A stretch of 64,000 nucleotides of DNA from Catelliglobosispora koreensis DSM 44566. GTDB lineage: Bacteria > Actinomycetota > Actinomycetes > Mycobacteriales > Micromonosporaceae. Shown here in pieces: positions 16,212 through 23,244 of the stretch (position 1 is its first letter; every line of letters begins with the position of its first letter). Where the stretch lies: contig NZ_KB903291.1 of NCBI RefSeq assembly GCF_000379685.1, forward strand, positions 310,001 to 374,000. Reading direction: 5' to 3'. The notes beneath the pieces were generated by a model, which saw nothing but the letters and a program-made list of their open reading frames with translations, ran no database searches and was not told the DNA's origin. The translations under genes were made by a program, and so were the position numbers.

Positions 16212-16534
16212 CCACCACCCCCACCATCCCCACCGGACAGCCGGCCGGCACCCACCTGCTGCATCAGATCGACAACACGCCGCCGACCCGCAGCAAAGTC
16301 ACCGCAGCCCTGGCCGCCCTCGCGTGTGCCGCGTGCTGCGCCCTTCCGCTGCTCATCGCCGCCGGAGTCCTCACCGGCGCCGGTGCCGCAATCTTTGAGA
16401 AGACGCTGCTGGCCGTCGCCGGGCTGCTCGCCGCAGCCGCAGCGGGTATGTGGTGGTGGCATCGCCGCCGCCAGGCCGCCAAAGCCGCCGCAGCTGGAGG
16501 GTCGGGCTGTGCGGGCGGAAACTGCTCGTGCTGA
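16208..16534 (+). CDS. MerT/MerF-like small mercury-transport membrane protein
   Basis: The 108-residue protein has two transmembrane segments. The first contains CAACCALPLL, with the vicinal Cys pair in the membrane used by MerT and MerF to pass Hg(II), and the second is followed by WWWHRRR. The C-terminus ends GCAGGNCSC, a further metal-binding site. It is coupled to merR by a four-base overlap. No mercuric reductase is found in the window, so uptake of Hg(II) would lack its usual partner here; another soft metal is possible. Confidence 0.7.
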   Translation: MTTTPTIPTGQPAGTHLLHQIDNTPPTRSKVTAALAALACAACCALPLLIAAGVLTGAGAAIFEKTLLAVAGLLAAAAAGMWWWHRRRQAAKAAAAGGSGCAGGNCSC

Positions 16535-16550
16535 ACGTCCCCGGTAGTGT

Positions 16551-16575
16551 GGCCGCAGCCATGGAGGCTGCGGCC
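16551..16575. terminator. Perfect 10-bp hairpin after the MerT-like gene
   Basis: GGCCGCAGCC (16551-16560) and GGCTGCGGCC (16566-16575) pair perfectly around a 5-base loop. It lies 16 bases after the MerT-like stop and 50 bases before the YnfA gene, so it may separate two transcripts. No T-tract follows. Confidence 0.5.
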
Positions 16576-16624
16576 CGCACCGCGCAGAAGACTGCCGGGC
16601 GATCATGGCGATAGCATCCCGGCC

Positions 16625-16957
16625 ATGACGATCACCCGCTCCATCCTGCTGTTCGCCGTGGCCGCCCTCTTCGAGATCGGCGGCGCGTGGCTGATCTGGC
16701 AGGGCTGGCGCGAACACCGCGGACTGTGGCTGGTCGCCGCCGGAGTCATCGCCCTGGGCGCCTACGGGTTCGTCGCCACCTTCCAGCCCGACCCGCACTT
16801 CGGCCGGATCCTGGCCGCCTACGGCGGCGTGTTCGTCGCCGGGTCGCTGGCCTGGGGCGTGATCGTCGACAAGTTCCGGCCCGACCGATGGGACATCATC
16901 GGCGCGGCCATCTGCGTCCTCGGCGTCGCCGTCATCATGTACGTGCCCCGGACCTAA
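16625..16957 (+). CDS. YnfA/UPF0060 family small membrane protein
   Basis: The 110-residue protein from the ATG at 16625 has four hydrophobic helices. It carries the family pattern [17 protein letters not shown] at the start, [25 protein letters not shown] in the middle and DRWDIIGA near the end. UPF0060 resembles small multidrug resistance proteins in size and topology, and is often found near metal-resistance genes; transport substrate is unproven. Its end overlaps the PLP enzyme gene by four bases in convergent orientation. Confidence 0.88.
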   Translation: MTITRSILLFAVAALFEIGGAWLIWQGWREHRGLWLVAAGVIALGAYGFVATFQPDPHFGRILAAYGGVFVAGSLAWGVIVDKFRPDRWDIIGAAICVLGVAVIMYVPRT

Positions 16958-18120
16958 CCCTGGCTCAGCATCGCCAGCACCGATAGGGTGCGGTCCACCT
17001 CGGCCTCGGTGTTGTAGTGCAGCAACCCGATCCGCAGCGCCCCGTCGGGCAGGCCCAGAGCATCAAAGCCGCTGCCCGCATGGAACCGTCCCGCACTGGC
17101 CGCGATCCCGTGGGCAGCAAGATGCTTCGCGACTTCGGCCGGGTGATGTCCGGGCAGGGTGAGGGCGAAGGTGGCGGTGCGGCCGACCATCGAAGGCAGG
17201 CCGTGCAGCTGCCATCCGGACGGGATGCCGGCCAGGAACCGTTGCCCCAACACGGTTTCCTGTTCGGTGATCGCCTCCCAGCCGACGCTGTCCACATAAT
17301 CCAAGGCTGCCGACAGTCCGGCGATGGACTCGAACGGCAGGGTGCCATGCTCGAACCTGGCCGCCCCGGGCGCGTGGACCGCGTGCGGGAGCTGGTGCGG
17401 CGCCCACGACTGCGCCACCGACTGTTTGACGTAGGCCAGGCCGAGGTGGGGGCCGAAGAACTTGTACGACGAGCAGATCGCCACATCCACCCCCAGCTGC
17501 GCGACGTTGCCAGATGCGTGGGGTGCGTAGTGGGTCAAGTCCGCCCACGCCAAAGCACCCGACGCATGGGCGAGCTTCACGATCGCCGCGACATCGGTCG
17601 CGGTCCCGATCCCGTTGCTGGCATACGGGAACGCCACAATCCGGGTGCGCTCCCCGATGACCGCGGCCAGTTCGGCCATGTCCAGGGTGGAATCCGGGTT
17701 CAGACCCACCTTGCGCACCACCAGGTCGAGATCGGCGGCGGCCTGGGTCCAGGGGGCGATGTTCGCGTCGTGGTCCAGGGCGGTCACCACGATCTCGTCG
17801 CCGGGCTGAAAGGCGCGGGTGGCGCCACGCGACAGAGTGAAGTTCAAAGCGGTGGCGTTGAACCCAAACCCCACCTCCGTCGGCGACGCGGCGCCGAGGA
17901 ACGCGGCGGCTTTGGCGCGGGTCCGGGCGAGGAGGTCTGCAGTGGCCTGGCTGTGGGTGAACACGCCGCCGAGGTTCGCGTTCCGGGTGACCAGGTAGTC
18001 CACGATCGCGTCAAGGACCGGTTGCGGGGTCTGGGATCCGCCCGGCCCGTCCAAACGGATGGTCCCGTCGGCCAGGGCGGGGAACAGGGTGCGGGTGGCG
18101 GTGATCGGCAGCGTGCTCAT
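16954..18120 (-). CDS. PLP enzyme of the cysteine-desulfurase-like family, without the catalytic Cys
   Basis: The 388-residue protein is a type V aminotransferase fold. It begins [14 protein letters not shown], has [10 protein letters not shown] and ADLTHYAPH, and the PLP lysine in SSYKFFGPH. Close to the C-terminus, where CsdA/SufS carry the persulfide Cys in RxGxHC, this protein reads GRFHAGSGF, so no sulfur-accepting Cys is present. It matches the separate desulfurase-like subfamily of unknown reaction. It is the last gene of an operon with a CCG-repeat peptide and an M28 peptidase, suggesting work on Cys or a Cys-derived arsenical. The reaction is unknown. Confidence 0.85.
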   Translation of the reverse strand: MSTLPITATRTLFPALADGTIRLDGPGGSQTPQPVLDAIVDYLVTRNANLGGVFTHSQATADLLARTRAKAAAFLGAASPTEVGFGFNATALNFTLSRGATRAFQPGDEIVVTALDHDANIAPWTQAAADLDLVVRKVGLNPDSTLDMAELAAVIGERTRIVAFPYASNGIGTATDVAAIVKLAHASGALAWADLTHYAPHASGNVAQLGVDVAICSSYKFFGPHLGLAYVKQSVAQSWAPHQLPHAVHAPGAARFEHGTLPFESIAGLSAALDYVDSVGWEAITEQETVLGQRFLAGIPSGWQLHGLPSMVGRTATFALTLPGHHPAEVAKHLAAHGIAASAGRFHAGSGFDALGLPDGALRIGLLHYNTEAEVDRTLSVLAMLSQG

Positions 18121-18159
18121 CAGGGTTCTTCCTCGGTATGTGGTGATGCTTGAAGCGGT

Positions 18160-19377
18160 TCAGGCGGTGCGGGACAGGTGCAAGACGGTGGCGGTGATCA
18201 GGTCAGCGGCGGCCAACAGGGTGGCGGCCTCGACCCGGTTCGGTGTTTCGGCGGGGGTTTGGTAGCCGGGCATGCCCATCCCGATACCTACAGCGGCAAA
18301 GCCTGCCGCGGCGTAGCGGCGGTTGTCCGACGGCATCGCCTGCCCCCGCAACGCGACCCCGGTCTCGCGTCCGGCCTGATCGAGCGCGGCGAGCAGGCTG
18401 TGGGCTGGGCCGCTGGCTTCGACGGCGGCGGCTTGATGCAGTTGGGCGGCACCGTCCATATTGATGACCAGCGTCCCCGCAGCGAGATAGGTGGCGTGGT
18501 GGGCCGAGCCGTGCGCTCCGGCTTCCTCGGCGTCGAGCAGTGCAACCGCCAGCCCGACCTCGGCGGGCAGAAGACCGTGAAGCCGTTGTGCTGTTTCGAC
18601 AACGACGGCGACGCCGGAGGCGTTGTCGCAGGCGGCTGGAAACCGCACCCCTCCGGGGTCGTCGCCAACGCCGTCGAAATGCGCGGTCAGCAGCACCGAC
18701 AATGAGCCCTCTATTGGTGTGCGGAAGATGCCGTGGACGTTGCCGCCCTCGACATCGACCGTGCGCAACGGCACCGATCCTTCAATCTCAGACGGCTGTC
18801 CGGAGTGGACAGTCGCGGTCATCGCCTCGAACAGGTCCGTACGCACCGACAGGACCGGCAGCGGGCACGCGGCAGGTCCGGCAATCATCTTCGGCATCAA
18901 ACCGGCGTCGTCGGTGCCTCGGGGCAGCACAATCCCTGCCGCACCAACATCAGCCAGCTCCGCGGCGCGGGCCGCGTTGTAGGACGGCTCGAGCACCCAC
19001 GCCCCTGCCACCGCACCATCTGGCGCAGCGATAGGGCCGGTCACCAGGCCCGGTGTGTAGGCGGAGGCGAGATGCTCGGCGAAGTCTTGACGGTGCACAA
19101 GGTTCTGCTTGCCGGATGCCGTGGTCCAGCGAAGCACAGGGATCGCGGACAGTTCCTTGACCGCATTGCGGACCGGGAACGAGTCAGTGAACGCCTGTGC
19201 GCCAAGGCTTTCCAAATGCGAGACCAGCCATGCGGCGGCTCCCTTGCCGCCGGGAGTTCCGACCCGGCGGCCCTGGAAATCGCCGGCGGCCAGGCGGGCC
19301 ACGACAGCGTGCATGCGCCCGGCGGCGTCAGGGGTGGTGGGGCCGGTGGCAACCGGCCCCACGGTCGGGCTGGTCAT
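18160..19377 (-). CDS. M28 family metallopeptidase with PA domain
   Basis: The 405-residue protein has a PA-like insert at about residues 95-215 and an M28 catalytic domain. Ligands are seen in TAHFDGVG, ACDNASGVA, DAEEAGAHGS and INMDGAA. The last expected ligand, His of the YHTP motif, is Gln (YQTPAET). Family members are zinc aminopeptidases and carboxypeptidases, some acting on modified peptides. There is no signal peptide, so it should be cytoplasmic. Its start overlaps the CCG-peptide stop (ATGA), so it is translationally coupled to that peptide and is a candidate for processing it. Confidence 0.83.
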   Translation of the reverse strand: MTSPTVGPVATGPTTPDAAGRMHAVVARLAAGDFQGRRVGTPGGKGAAAWLVSHLESLGAQAFTDSFPVRNAVKELSAIPVLRWTTASGKQNLVHRQDFAEHLASAYTPGLVTGPIAAPDGAVAGAWVLEPSYNAARAAELADVGAAGIVLPRGTDDAGLMPKMIAGPAACPLPVLSVRTDLFEAMTATVHSGQPSEIEGSVPLRTVDVEGGNVHGIFRTPIEGSLSVLLTAHFDGVGDDPGGVRFPAACDNASGVAVVVETAQRLHGLLPAEVGLAVALLDAEEAGAHGSAHHATYLAAGTLVINMDGAAQLHQAAAVEASGPAHSLLAALDQAGRETGVALRGQAMPSDNRRYAAAGFAAVGIGMGMPGYQTPAETPNRVEAATLLAAADLITATVLHLSRTA

Positions 19378-19607
19378 CCGCAGCAGCCTTTGCCGGCCTC
19401 AACCGCTTCGGCCTTGGCGGCGGTGCCGCAGCAGGAACCGGCCTCGGTGGCTTCGGCGGCGGTGCCGCAACACGGGCTGGTCGCAGCCGGCGTCTCGGCG
19501 GTCGCGGTGGCGGAGGGGGCGCTGCCGCAGCAGCCGCCCGCGGCAGCCGGGGCGAACGCCTGGTCGAGCTCGCCGGTGAACCCGCCGGCGGTAGGTGTGG
19601 TGGTCAT
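19374..19607 (-). CDS. 77-residue peptide with four Cys-Cys-Gly motifs
   Basis: The peptide has four CCG motifs (GGCCGSA, SPCCGTA, GSCCGTA and GKGCCG at the very end), separated by Ala/Thr/Glu-rich linkers. There is no other Cys, no signal peptide and no membrane segment. It could be a metallothionein-like arsenite chelator or the precursor of a Cys-based modified peptide. Its stop overlaps the start of the M28 peptidase gene. It lies downstream of an ArsR-type divergent promoter. Similar CCG clusters appear in the tail of the flavoprotein at 11605-13008 and in ArsM. I do not know a named family for it. Confidence 0.75.
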   Translation of the reverse strand: MTTTPTAGGFTGELDQAFAPAAAGGCCGSAPSATATAETPAATSPCCGTAAEATEAGSCCGTAAKAEAVEAGKGCCG

Positions 19608-19640
19608 GACAATCTCCTCGGATGTGAAGTGGAACGCGGG

Positions 19641-19802
19641 TTAGCGGATGATCGGGAGGTGGGTGAGTTGCTGGGTGCGGGTCTTGTGGACGAGGGCCTG
19701 GGAGCGGCACTGCGGTGTGCAGACCTGGGCGCAGCTGTCGCAGAACTCGGTGGTGCCGGTGGCGGTGAGCTTGCGGAAAAGCTTGGCGAGCATGATGCCC
19801 AT
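19641..19802 (-). CDS. 53-residue Cys-rich protein, first gene of CCG operon
   Basis: From the ATG at 19802 the frame encodes 53 residues; an ATG at 19793 would give 50. The middle reads CDSCAQVCTPQC, four Cys spaced CxxC-x3-C-x3-C, flanked by basic segments (KLFRKL and HKTRTQQ). This looks like a metal-binding knuckle. It is the first gene after the divergent promoter at 19842-19870 and lies 33 bp before the CCG peptide gene. I recognise no family. The operon position and Cys content support that it is real. Confidence 0.65.
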   Translation of the reverse strand: MGIMLAKLFRKLTATGTTEFCDSCAQVCTPQCRSQALVHKTRTQQLTHLPIIR

Positions 19803-19841
19803 CCTTGTCTAGATGTTCTTCTAATCAGCCGTGCAGGGGCA

Positions 19842-19873
19842 AGCTTGCACCCTGTTTAGAAATCTGTCAACCT
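19842..19873. promoter_or_regulatory. Overlapping divergent promoters of CCG operon and arsR
   Basis: On the plus strand TTGCAC (19845-19850) and CAACCT (19868-19873) are spaced 17 bases; transcription would start at about the arsR ATG at 19880, making it leaderless. On the minus strand TTGACA (19870-19865) and CAAGCT (19847-19842) are also 17 apart. One ArsR bound to the shared spacer would block both. TTGACAGAT followed by CTAA is shared with the promoter at 11515. Confidence 0.65.
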
Positions 19874-19879
19874 AGAGGC

Positions 19880-20245
19880 ATGTCGAAACAGCTTGTGGTC
19901 CTCAACACCGATGCCGTCGCCTGCTGCGAGCCGCTCGCCCAGGCCGCTTTGGACGTCTCGCAGGCCGAGTCCCTGGCCCCGATGTTCAAAGCCCTCGGTG
20001 ACCCGATCCGGCTGCGCCTGCTCTCGATGATCACCAGCGCGGAAGGTGGCGAGGCCTGCGTGTGTGACATGACCCCGCAGTTCGACGTGTCCGGCCCGAC
20101 CATCTCCCACCACTTGAAGGTGCTGCGCGAGGCCGGGCTGATCGAAGGGGACCGCCGTGGCACCTGGATCTGGTACCGGCCGATGCCCGCCGCCCTCGGC
20201 GCCCTGGCAGCCGTCCTTGCCGTGAGCCAGCCCGCCCTCGTGTGA
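19880..20245 (+). CDS. ArsR repressor of the Cys15-Cys16 type
   Basis: The 121-residue protein has Cys 15 and Cys 16 (AVACCEPL) and a further ACVC pair at 60 and 62, before the recognition helix GPTISHHLKVL. Corynebacterium glutamicum ArsR senses As(III) with Cys15, Cys16 and Cys55, so this protein fits that arsenite-binding type. It starts at ATG 19880, right at the predicted transcription start. It faces the CCG-peptide operon across a shared promoter region and is its likely repressor. The promoter at 11515 may be a second target. Confidence 0.88.
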   Translation: MSKQLVVLNTDAVACCEPLAQAALDVSQAESLAPMFKALGDPIRLRLLSMITSAEGGEACVCDMTPQFDVSGPTISHHLKVLREAGLIEGDRRGTWIWYRPMPAALGALAAVLAVSQPALV

Positions 20246-20331
20246 CGAGCCCGCGAGCCTGGACGAACAGCTGATGAACAACCACACCCCGCCCTTGTGC
20301 AACAAGCGTGACCCGGCTCTAAGATCACACG

Positions 20332-20640
20332 GTGCTGATATCAGCTGACAATGATGTGATCGGGCTTTTGGCGGATCCGGTCCGCGCGCAGATCGTGCAG
20401 GTGCTGTCCCGGGGCCCGGCCTGCGTGTGCCACCTCGTGGAAGACCTCGATCTCAAGCAGCCCAACGTGTCCAATCACGTGCGGGTGCTGCGCCAGGCCG
20501 GGCTCATCCGGGGCGAGAACCGGGGCAAGTTCACCTTCTACCACCTCAACACCGAAGCCCTGCGCACCGCCGCCGCGCACCTGACCGGGCTGGCCGAAGC
20601 CGCCGACACCAGCGCCGAGACCTACCGGGAGTGCGCATGA
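20332..20640 (+). CDS. ArsR family regulator before aqpS and arsC
   Basis: The 102-residue protein starts at GTG 20332, which fits a leaderless start 7 bases after a -10-like TAAGAT (20320-20325). GTG 20356 is an alternative, because the 12-bp palindrome GCTGATATCAGC (20334-20345) lies between the two. The sensor site is ACVCHLVEDL, a Cys pair in the alpha-3 position typical of arsenite sensors, followed by QPNVSNHVRVLRQAGL. The stop overlaps the start of the channel gene. It probably controls the arsR-aqpS-arsC operon itself. Confidence 0.87.
   Translation: MLISADNDVIGLLADPVRAQIVQVLSRGPACVCHLVEDLDLKQPNVSNHVRVLRQAGLIRGENRGKFTFYHLNTEALRTAAAHLTGLAEAADTSAETYRECA
20334..20345. promoter_or_regulatory. 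12-bp palindrome at the start of the second arsR
   Basis: GCTGATATCAGC is a perfect palindrome located at the predicted transcription and translation start. It is a candidate ArsR operator for the arsR-aqpS-arsC operon. If it is only an operator, translation may begin at GTG 20356. Confidence 0.45.
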
Positions 20641-21368
20641 GCATGCCGTTGTGGCGCCGTGCCACCGCTGAACTTGTCGGCACCGCCGCCCTGGTCACCA
20701 CCGTCGTCGGCTCCGGGATCATGGCCCAGCGCCTGTCCAAAGACGGCGCCGTGCAGCTGCTGGCCAATTCGACCGCGACCGTGTTCGGCCTCGCCGTGCT
20801 GATCGCGGTATTCGGGCCGATCTCCGGCGCCCACTTCAACCCGGTCGTCTCCGCTGCCGACTGGTGGCTGGGCCGGCGCTCCCGCACGGGGCTCGCCTTG
20901 CCGGATGTCGGCGTGTACGCCGTGGCGCAGACCGCCGGCGCGATCGCTGGTGCGGTGATCGCGAACCTGATGTTCGACCTGTCGGCGGTCACCTGGTCGC
21001 ACACCGAGCGCTCAGGAACTGATCTGTGGCTGGGCGAAATCGTCGCCACCACCGGGCTGCTGGTGGTCATCGTCTCGCTGGTGCGTAACGGCAAAACCGC
21101 TGTCATTCCGGCCGCGGTGGGCGCCTACATCGGTGCGGCGTACTGGTTCACCTCCTCGACGTCGTTCGCGAACCCGGCGGTGACGATCGGGCGGGCGTTC
21201 ACCGACACCTACGCCGGTATCGCCCCGGCCAGCCTCGCCGGTTTCGTCGCGGCACAAGTGATCGGCATGCTCGCCGCCCTGGGTTTGATCGCCGTGTTCT
21301 ATCCCGCTGGTTCCACGGAGACCGCGGCCATGATTGACGAGAAGATCACCGCCGGAAAGGCAGCCTGA
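20637..21368 (+). CDS. AqpS-type aquaglyceroporin
   Basis: The 243-residue protein has six membrane segments and two NPA-type boxes, HFNPV at residues 66-70 and FANPAVTIGR at 177-186. In Sinorhizobium meliloti, AqpS lets arsenite made by ArsC flow out of the cell down its gradient. The gene is coupled to the arsR upstream by a four-base overlap and is followed two bases later by arsC, the same logic. It probably replaces ArsB/Acr3, which the window lacks. Trivalent methylated arsenicals could also pass. Confidence 0.9.
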   Translation: MSMPLWRRATAELVGTAALVTTVVGSGIMAQRLSKDGAVQLLANSTATVFGLAVLIAVFGPISGAHFNPVVSAADWWLGRRSRTGLALPDVGVYAVAQTAGAIAGAVIANLMFDLSAVTWSHTERSGTDLWLGEIVATTGLLVVIVSLVRNGKTAVIPAAVGAYIGAAYWFTSSTSFANPAVTIGRAFTDTYAGIAPASLAGFVAAQVIGMLAALGLIAVFYPAGSTETAAMIDEKITAGKAA

Positions 21369-21370
21369 CC

Positions 21371-21781
21371 ATGTCTGACACTGGAAAACCCACGGTGCTG
21401 TTCGTGTGCGTGCACAACGCCGGCCGCTCCCAGATGGCCGCAGGCTGGCTGCGCCACCTCGCCGCAGACAAAGTCCGCGTCCTGTCCGCAGGCTCTGCCC
21501 CGAAGGAGTCGATCAACCCGGTGGCCGTAGCGGCGATGGCCGAGGTGGGCATCGACATCACCGGCAACATCCCGCAGAAACTCGAATACGAGACCGCCCA
21601 GGAATCCGACGTCATCGTCACGATGGGCTGCGGGGACGCCTGCCCGTTCTTCCCAGGGAAGCGTTACGAGGACTGGGAGCTGACTGACCCTGCCGGGCAG
21701 CCGATCGAAGTCGTGCGTCAGGTCCGTGACGAGATCAAGGCGCGGATCGAGACGCTGCTCGGCGAAATCCTGCCCGCTTAA
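21371..21781 (+). CDS. arsC: Arsenate reductase, low-molecular-weight phosphatase type
   Basis: The 136-residue protein has the catalytic P-loop CVHNAGRS (Cys 13, Arg 19) and a second motif, MGCGDACPFFPG, with Cys 87 and Cys 91, then EDWELTDP. These residues match ArsC enzymes that reduce As(V) to As(III) through a Cys relay or with mycothiol and mycoredoxin. A mycoredoxin gene lies at 50978-51208. The gene is third in the arsR-aqpS-arsC operon. It overlaps the convergent arsR at 21778 by four bases. Confidence 0.93.
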   Translation: MSDTGKPTVLFVCVHNAGRSQMAAGWLRHLAADKVRVLSAGSAPKESINPVAVAAMAEVGIDITGNIPQKLEYETAQESDVIVTMGCGDACPFFPGKRYEDWELTDPAGQPIEVVRQVRDEIKARIETLLGEILPA

Positions 21782-22107
21782 GCAGATGCCGGGGGCGGGC
21801 AGCAGCGTTGCAACAACTGCTGCAGCTCGCCCAATGCCTGCCCTGCCCGCTGCGGGTCCGGAAAGTACAGCACCGTCTTACCCTCACGGCGGGAGGTCAT
21901 CAGCCCGCCTCGGCGCAGCATCGCCAACTGCTCCGACGCCGTCGACTGCCCGATACCGGCCTCGGTGGCGATCTCACCCACGGAACGTTCCCGGCCGTCG
22001 ACAAACAGCAGCAGGATCTGCTGCCGCGCCGGACTGGCGAGCGCTTTCAAGAATTCTTGCGCCGTCTCACTCAAGGCGGGGTTCATCGCGGTGTCTCCGT
22101 GTGCCAC
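21778..22107 (-). CDS. ArsR family regulator
   Basis: The 109-residue protein (GTG 22107; ATG 22086 is the alternative) has an HTH segment GQSTASEQLAMLRRGGL and a C-terminal vicinal pair in QRCCPPPASA. The usual alpha-3 Cys pair is absent, so sensing would use the C-terminal Cys pair, or the protein may sense something else. It diverges from the second ArsO-like gene across a 34-bp near-perfect palindrome that it probably binds. Its end abuts arsC. Confidence 0.85.
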   Translation of the reverse strand: MAHGDTAMNPALSETAQEFLKALASPARQQILLLFVDGRERSVGEIATEAGIGQSTASEQLAMLRRGGLMTSRREGKTVLYFPDPQRAGQALGELQQLLQRCCPPPASA

Positions 22108-22118
22108 TTCACCAACCT

Positions 22119-22152
22119 ATCGTATCGTAATTTCGCGAAATGACGATACGAT
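22119..22152. promoter_or_regulatory. 34-bp palindromic operator with mirrored -10 elements
   Basis: The left half starts ATCGTATCGTAA (22119-22130), the centre is TTTCGCGAAA (22131-22140), and the right half ends TGACGATACGAT (22141-22152). Only one base pair breaks the symmetry. TACGAT at each outer edge can act as the -10 of the gene on that side. Transcription would start at about 22159, the GTG of the flavoprotein, and close to the GTG at 22107 of arsR. Confidence 0.7.
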
Positions 22153-22158
22153 CTGGAT

Positions 22159-23214
22159 GTGACTGACACCCTTCACGACCTGATAGTCGTCGGCGGCGGG
22201 CAAGCCGGCCTGGCCACCGCGTTCCACGCCACCCGCCGCGGCTGGAAAACGCTCATCCTCGAAGCGGGCCCGGCGCCGACCGGATCGTGGCCCCGCTTCT
22301 ACGACAGCCTCACCCTGTTTTCCCCAGCCCGGCATTCGTCGTTGCCCGGCATGCCATTCCCCGGCGACCCGGGCAGGTATCCGCAACGTGACGAGGTGGT
22401 CGAGTACCTGGCCAAGTACGCGGCCGGGCTCGACGCTCAGATCGCCGCCAGCCGTCCGGCCACCTCGGCGACATGGGACGCCGGAGTGTTCACCGTGTCC
22501 ACACCGGACCGTGTGTTTCAGTCTCGGCGGGTGGTCAACGCGACCGGCGGGTTCGCCACCCCGCACCGCCCCGAGCTGCCTGGCCTGGACGGGTTCTTCG
22601 GAACTGTGCTGCACTCCGCCGAATACGTTGCCCCGCAAACGTTCTCCGGACAGCATGTCGTGGTGGTCGGTGCAGGGAACTCGGCGGTGCAGATCGCCAC
22701 CGAACTCGCCACCACAGCCAAGGTGACGCTGACCTCCCGCCACCCGGTGAAGTTCCTGCCACAGCGGCCGTTCGGCCGCGACATCCACGACTGGCTCCAC
22801 TGGACCAGACTCGGCCACGGCCGCCCCAGCCTGCTGCTCAAACGCGGCGTGGTCGCGGTGCTCGACGACGGCCACCACCAGCGGGCGTTGCAGAGCGGAA
22901 ATCCTTTGTGGCGGCCCATGTTCACCCGCCTCGACCGCGACCAGGCACGCTGGGCTGACGGCTCTGCTGAGCGCGTGGATGTGGTGCTGCTGGCCACGGG
23001 ATTCCGCCCGGCACTGTCGCACCTGGACGGTTTGTACGGTGCCAGCGGCGCGAGTGCGGTCGACCGCGACGGCGTGCCGCTGCACCGGCAGGGGGTGTCG
23101 CACACCGTGGCGGGCCTGGGATTTGTGGGCTTGGAATGGCAGCGCGGGTTCGCCTCGGCCACCCTGCGCGGAGTCGGGCCCGACGCCGCACACGTCTTGC
23201 GCCGTCTGCGCTAA
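22159..23214 (+). CDS. ArsO-like flavin-dependent monooxygenase (second copy)
   Basis: The 351-residue protein starts with GTG at 22159. It has VVGGGQAGLATAF near the N-terminus, LFSPARHSSLPG, VVVVGAGNSAVQIATEL, the KFLPQRPFGRD segment and ATGFRPALSHLDG. The order is that of ArsO-group flavoproteins, and it is clearly related to the protein at 14231-15367. It is likely leaderless, since the -10-like TACGAT ends 6 bases upstream. It is divergent from an arsR, which should repress it. Confidence 0.85.
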   Translation: MTDTLHDLIVVGGGQAGLATAFHATRRGWKTLILEAGPAPTGSWPRFYDSLTLFSPARHSSLPGMPFPGDPGRYPQRDEVVEYLAKYAAGLDAQIAASRPATSATWDAGVFTVSTPDRVFQSRRVVNATGGFATPHRPELPGLDGFFGTVLHSAEYVAPQTFSGQHVVVVGAGNSAVQIATELATTAKVTLTSRHPVKFLPQRPFGRDIHDWLHWTRLGHGRPSLLLKRGVVAVLDDGHHQRALQSGNPLWRPMFTRLDRDQARWADGSAERVDVVLLATGFRPALSHLDGLYGASGASAVDRDGVPLHRQGVSHTVAGLGFVGLEWQRGFASATLRGVGPDAAHVLRRLR

Positions 23215-23244
23215 CCCGCCCCGGTCCTGCTGGCGTATCGCGTG

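Noticed and set aside
17017-18153. Long plus-strand frame of 378 codons
   Set aside because: It is antisense to the PLP enzyme, Gly/Arg-rich without any domain, and is explained by high GC content at third positions.
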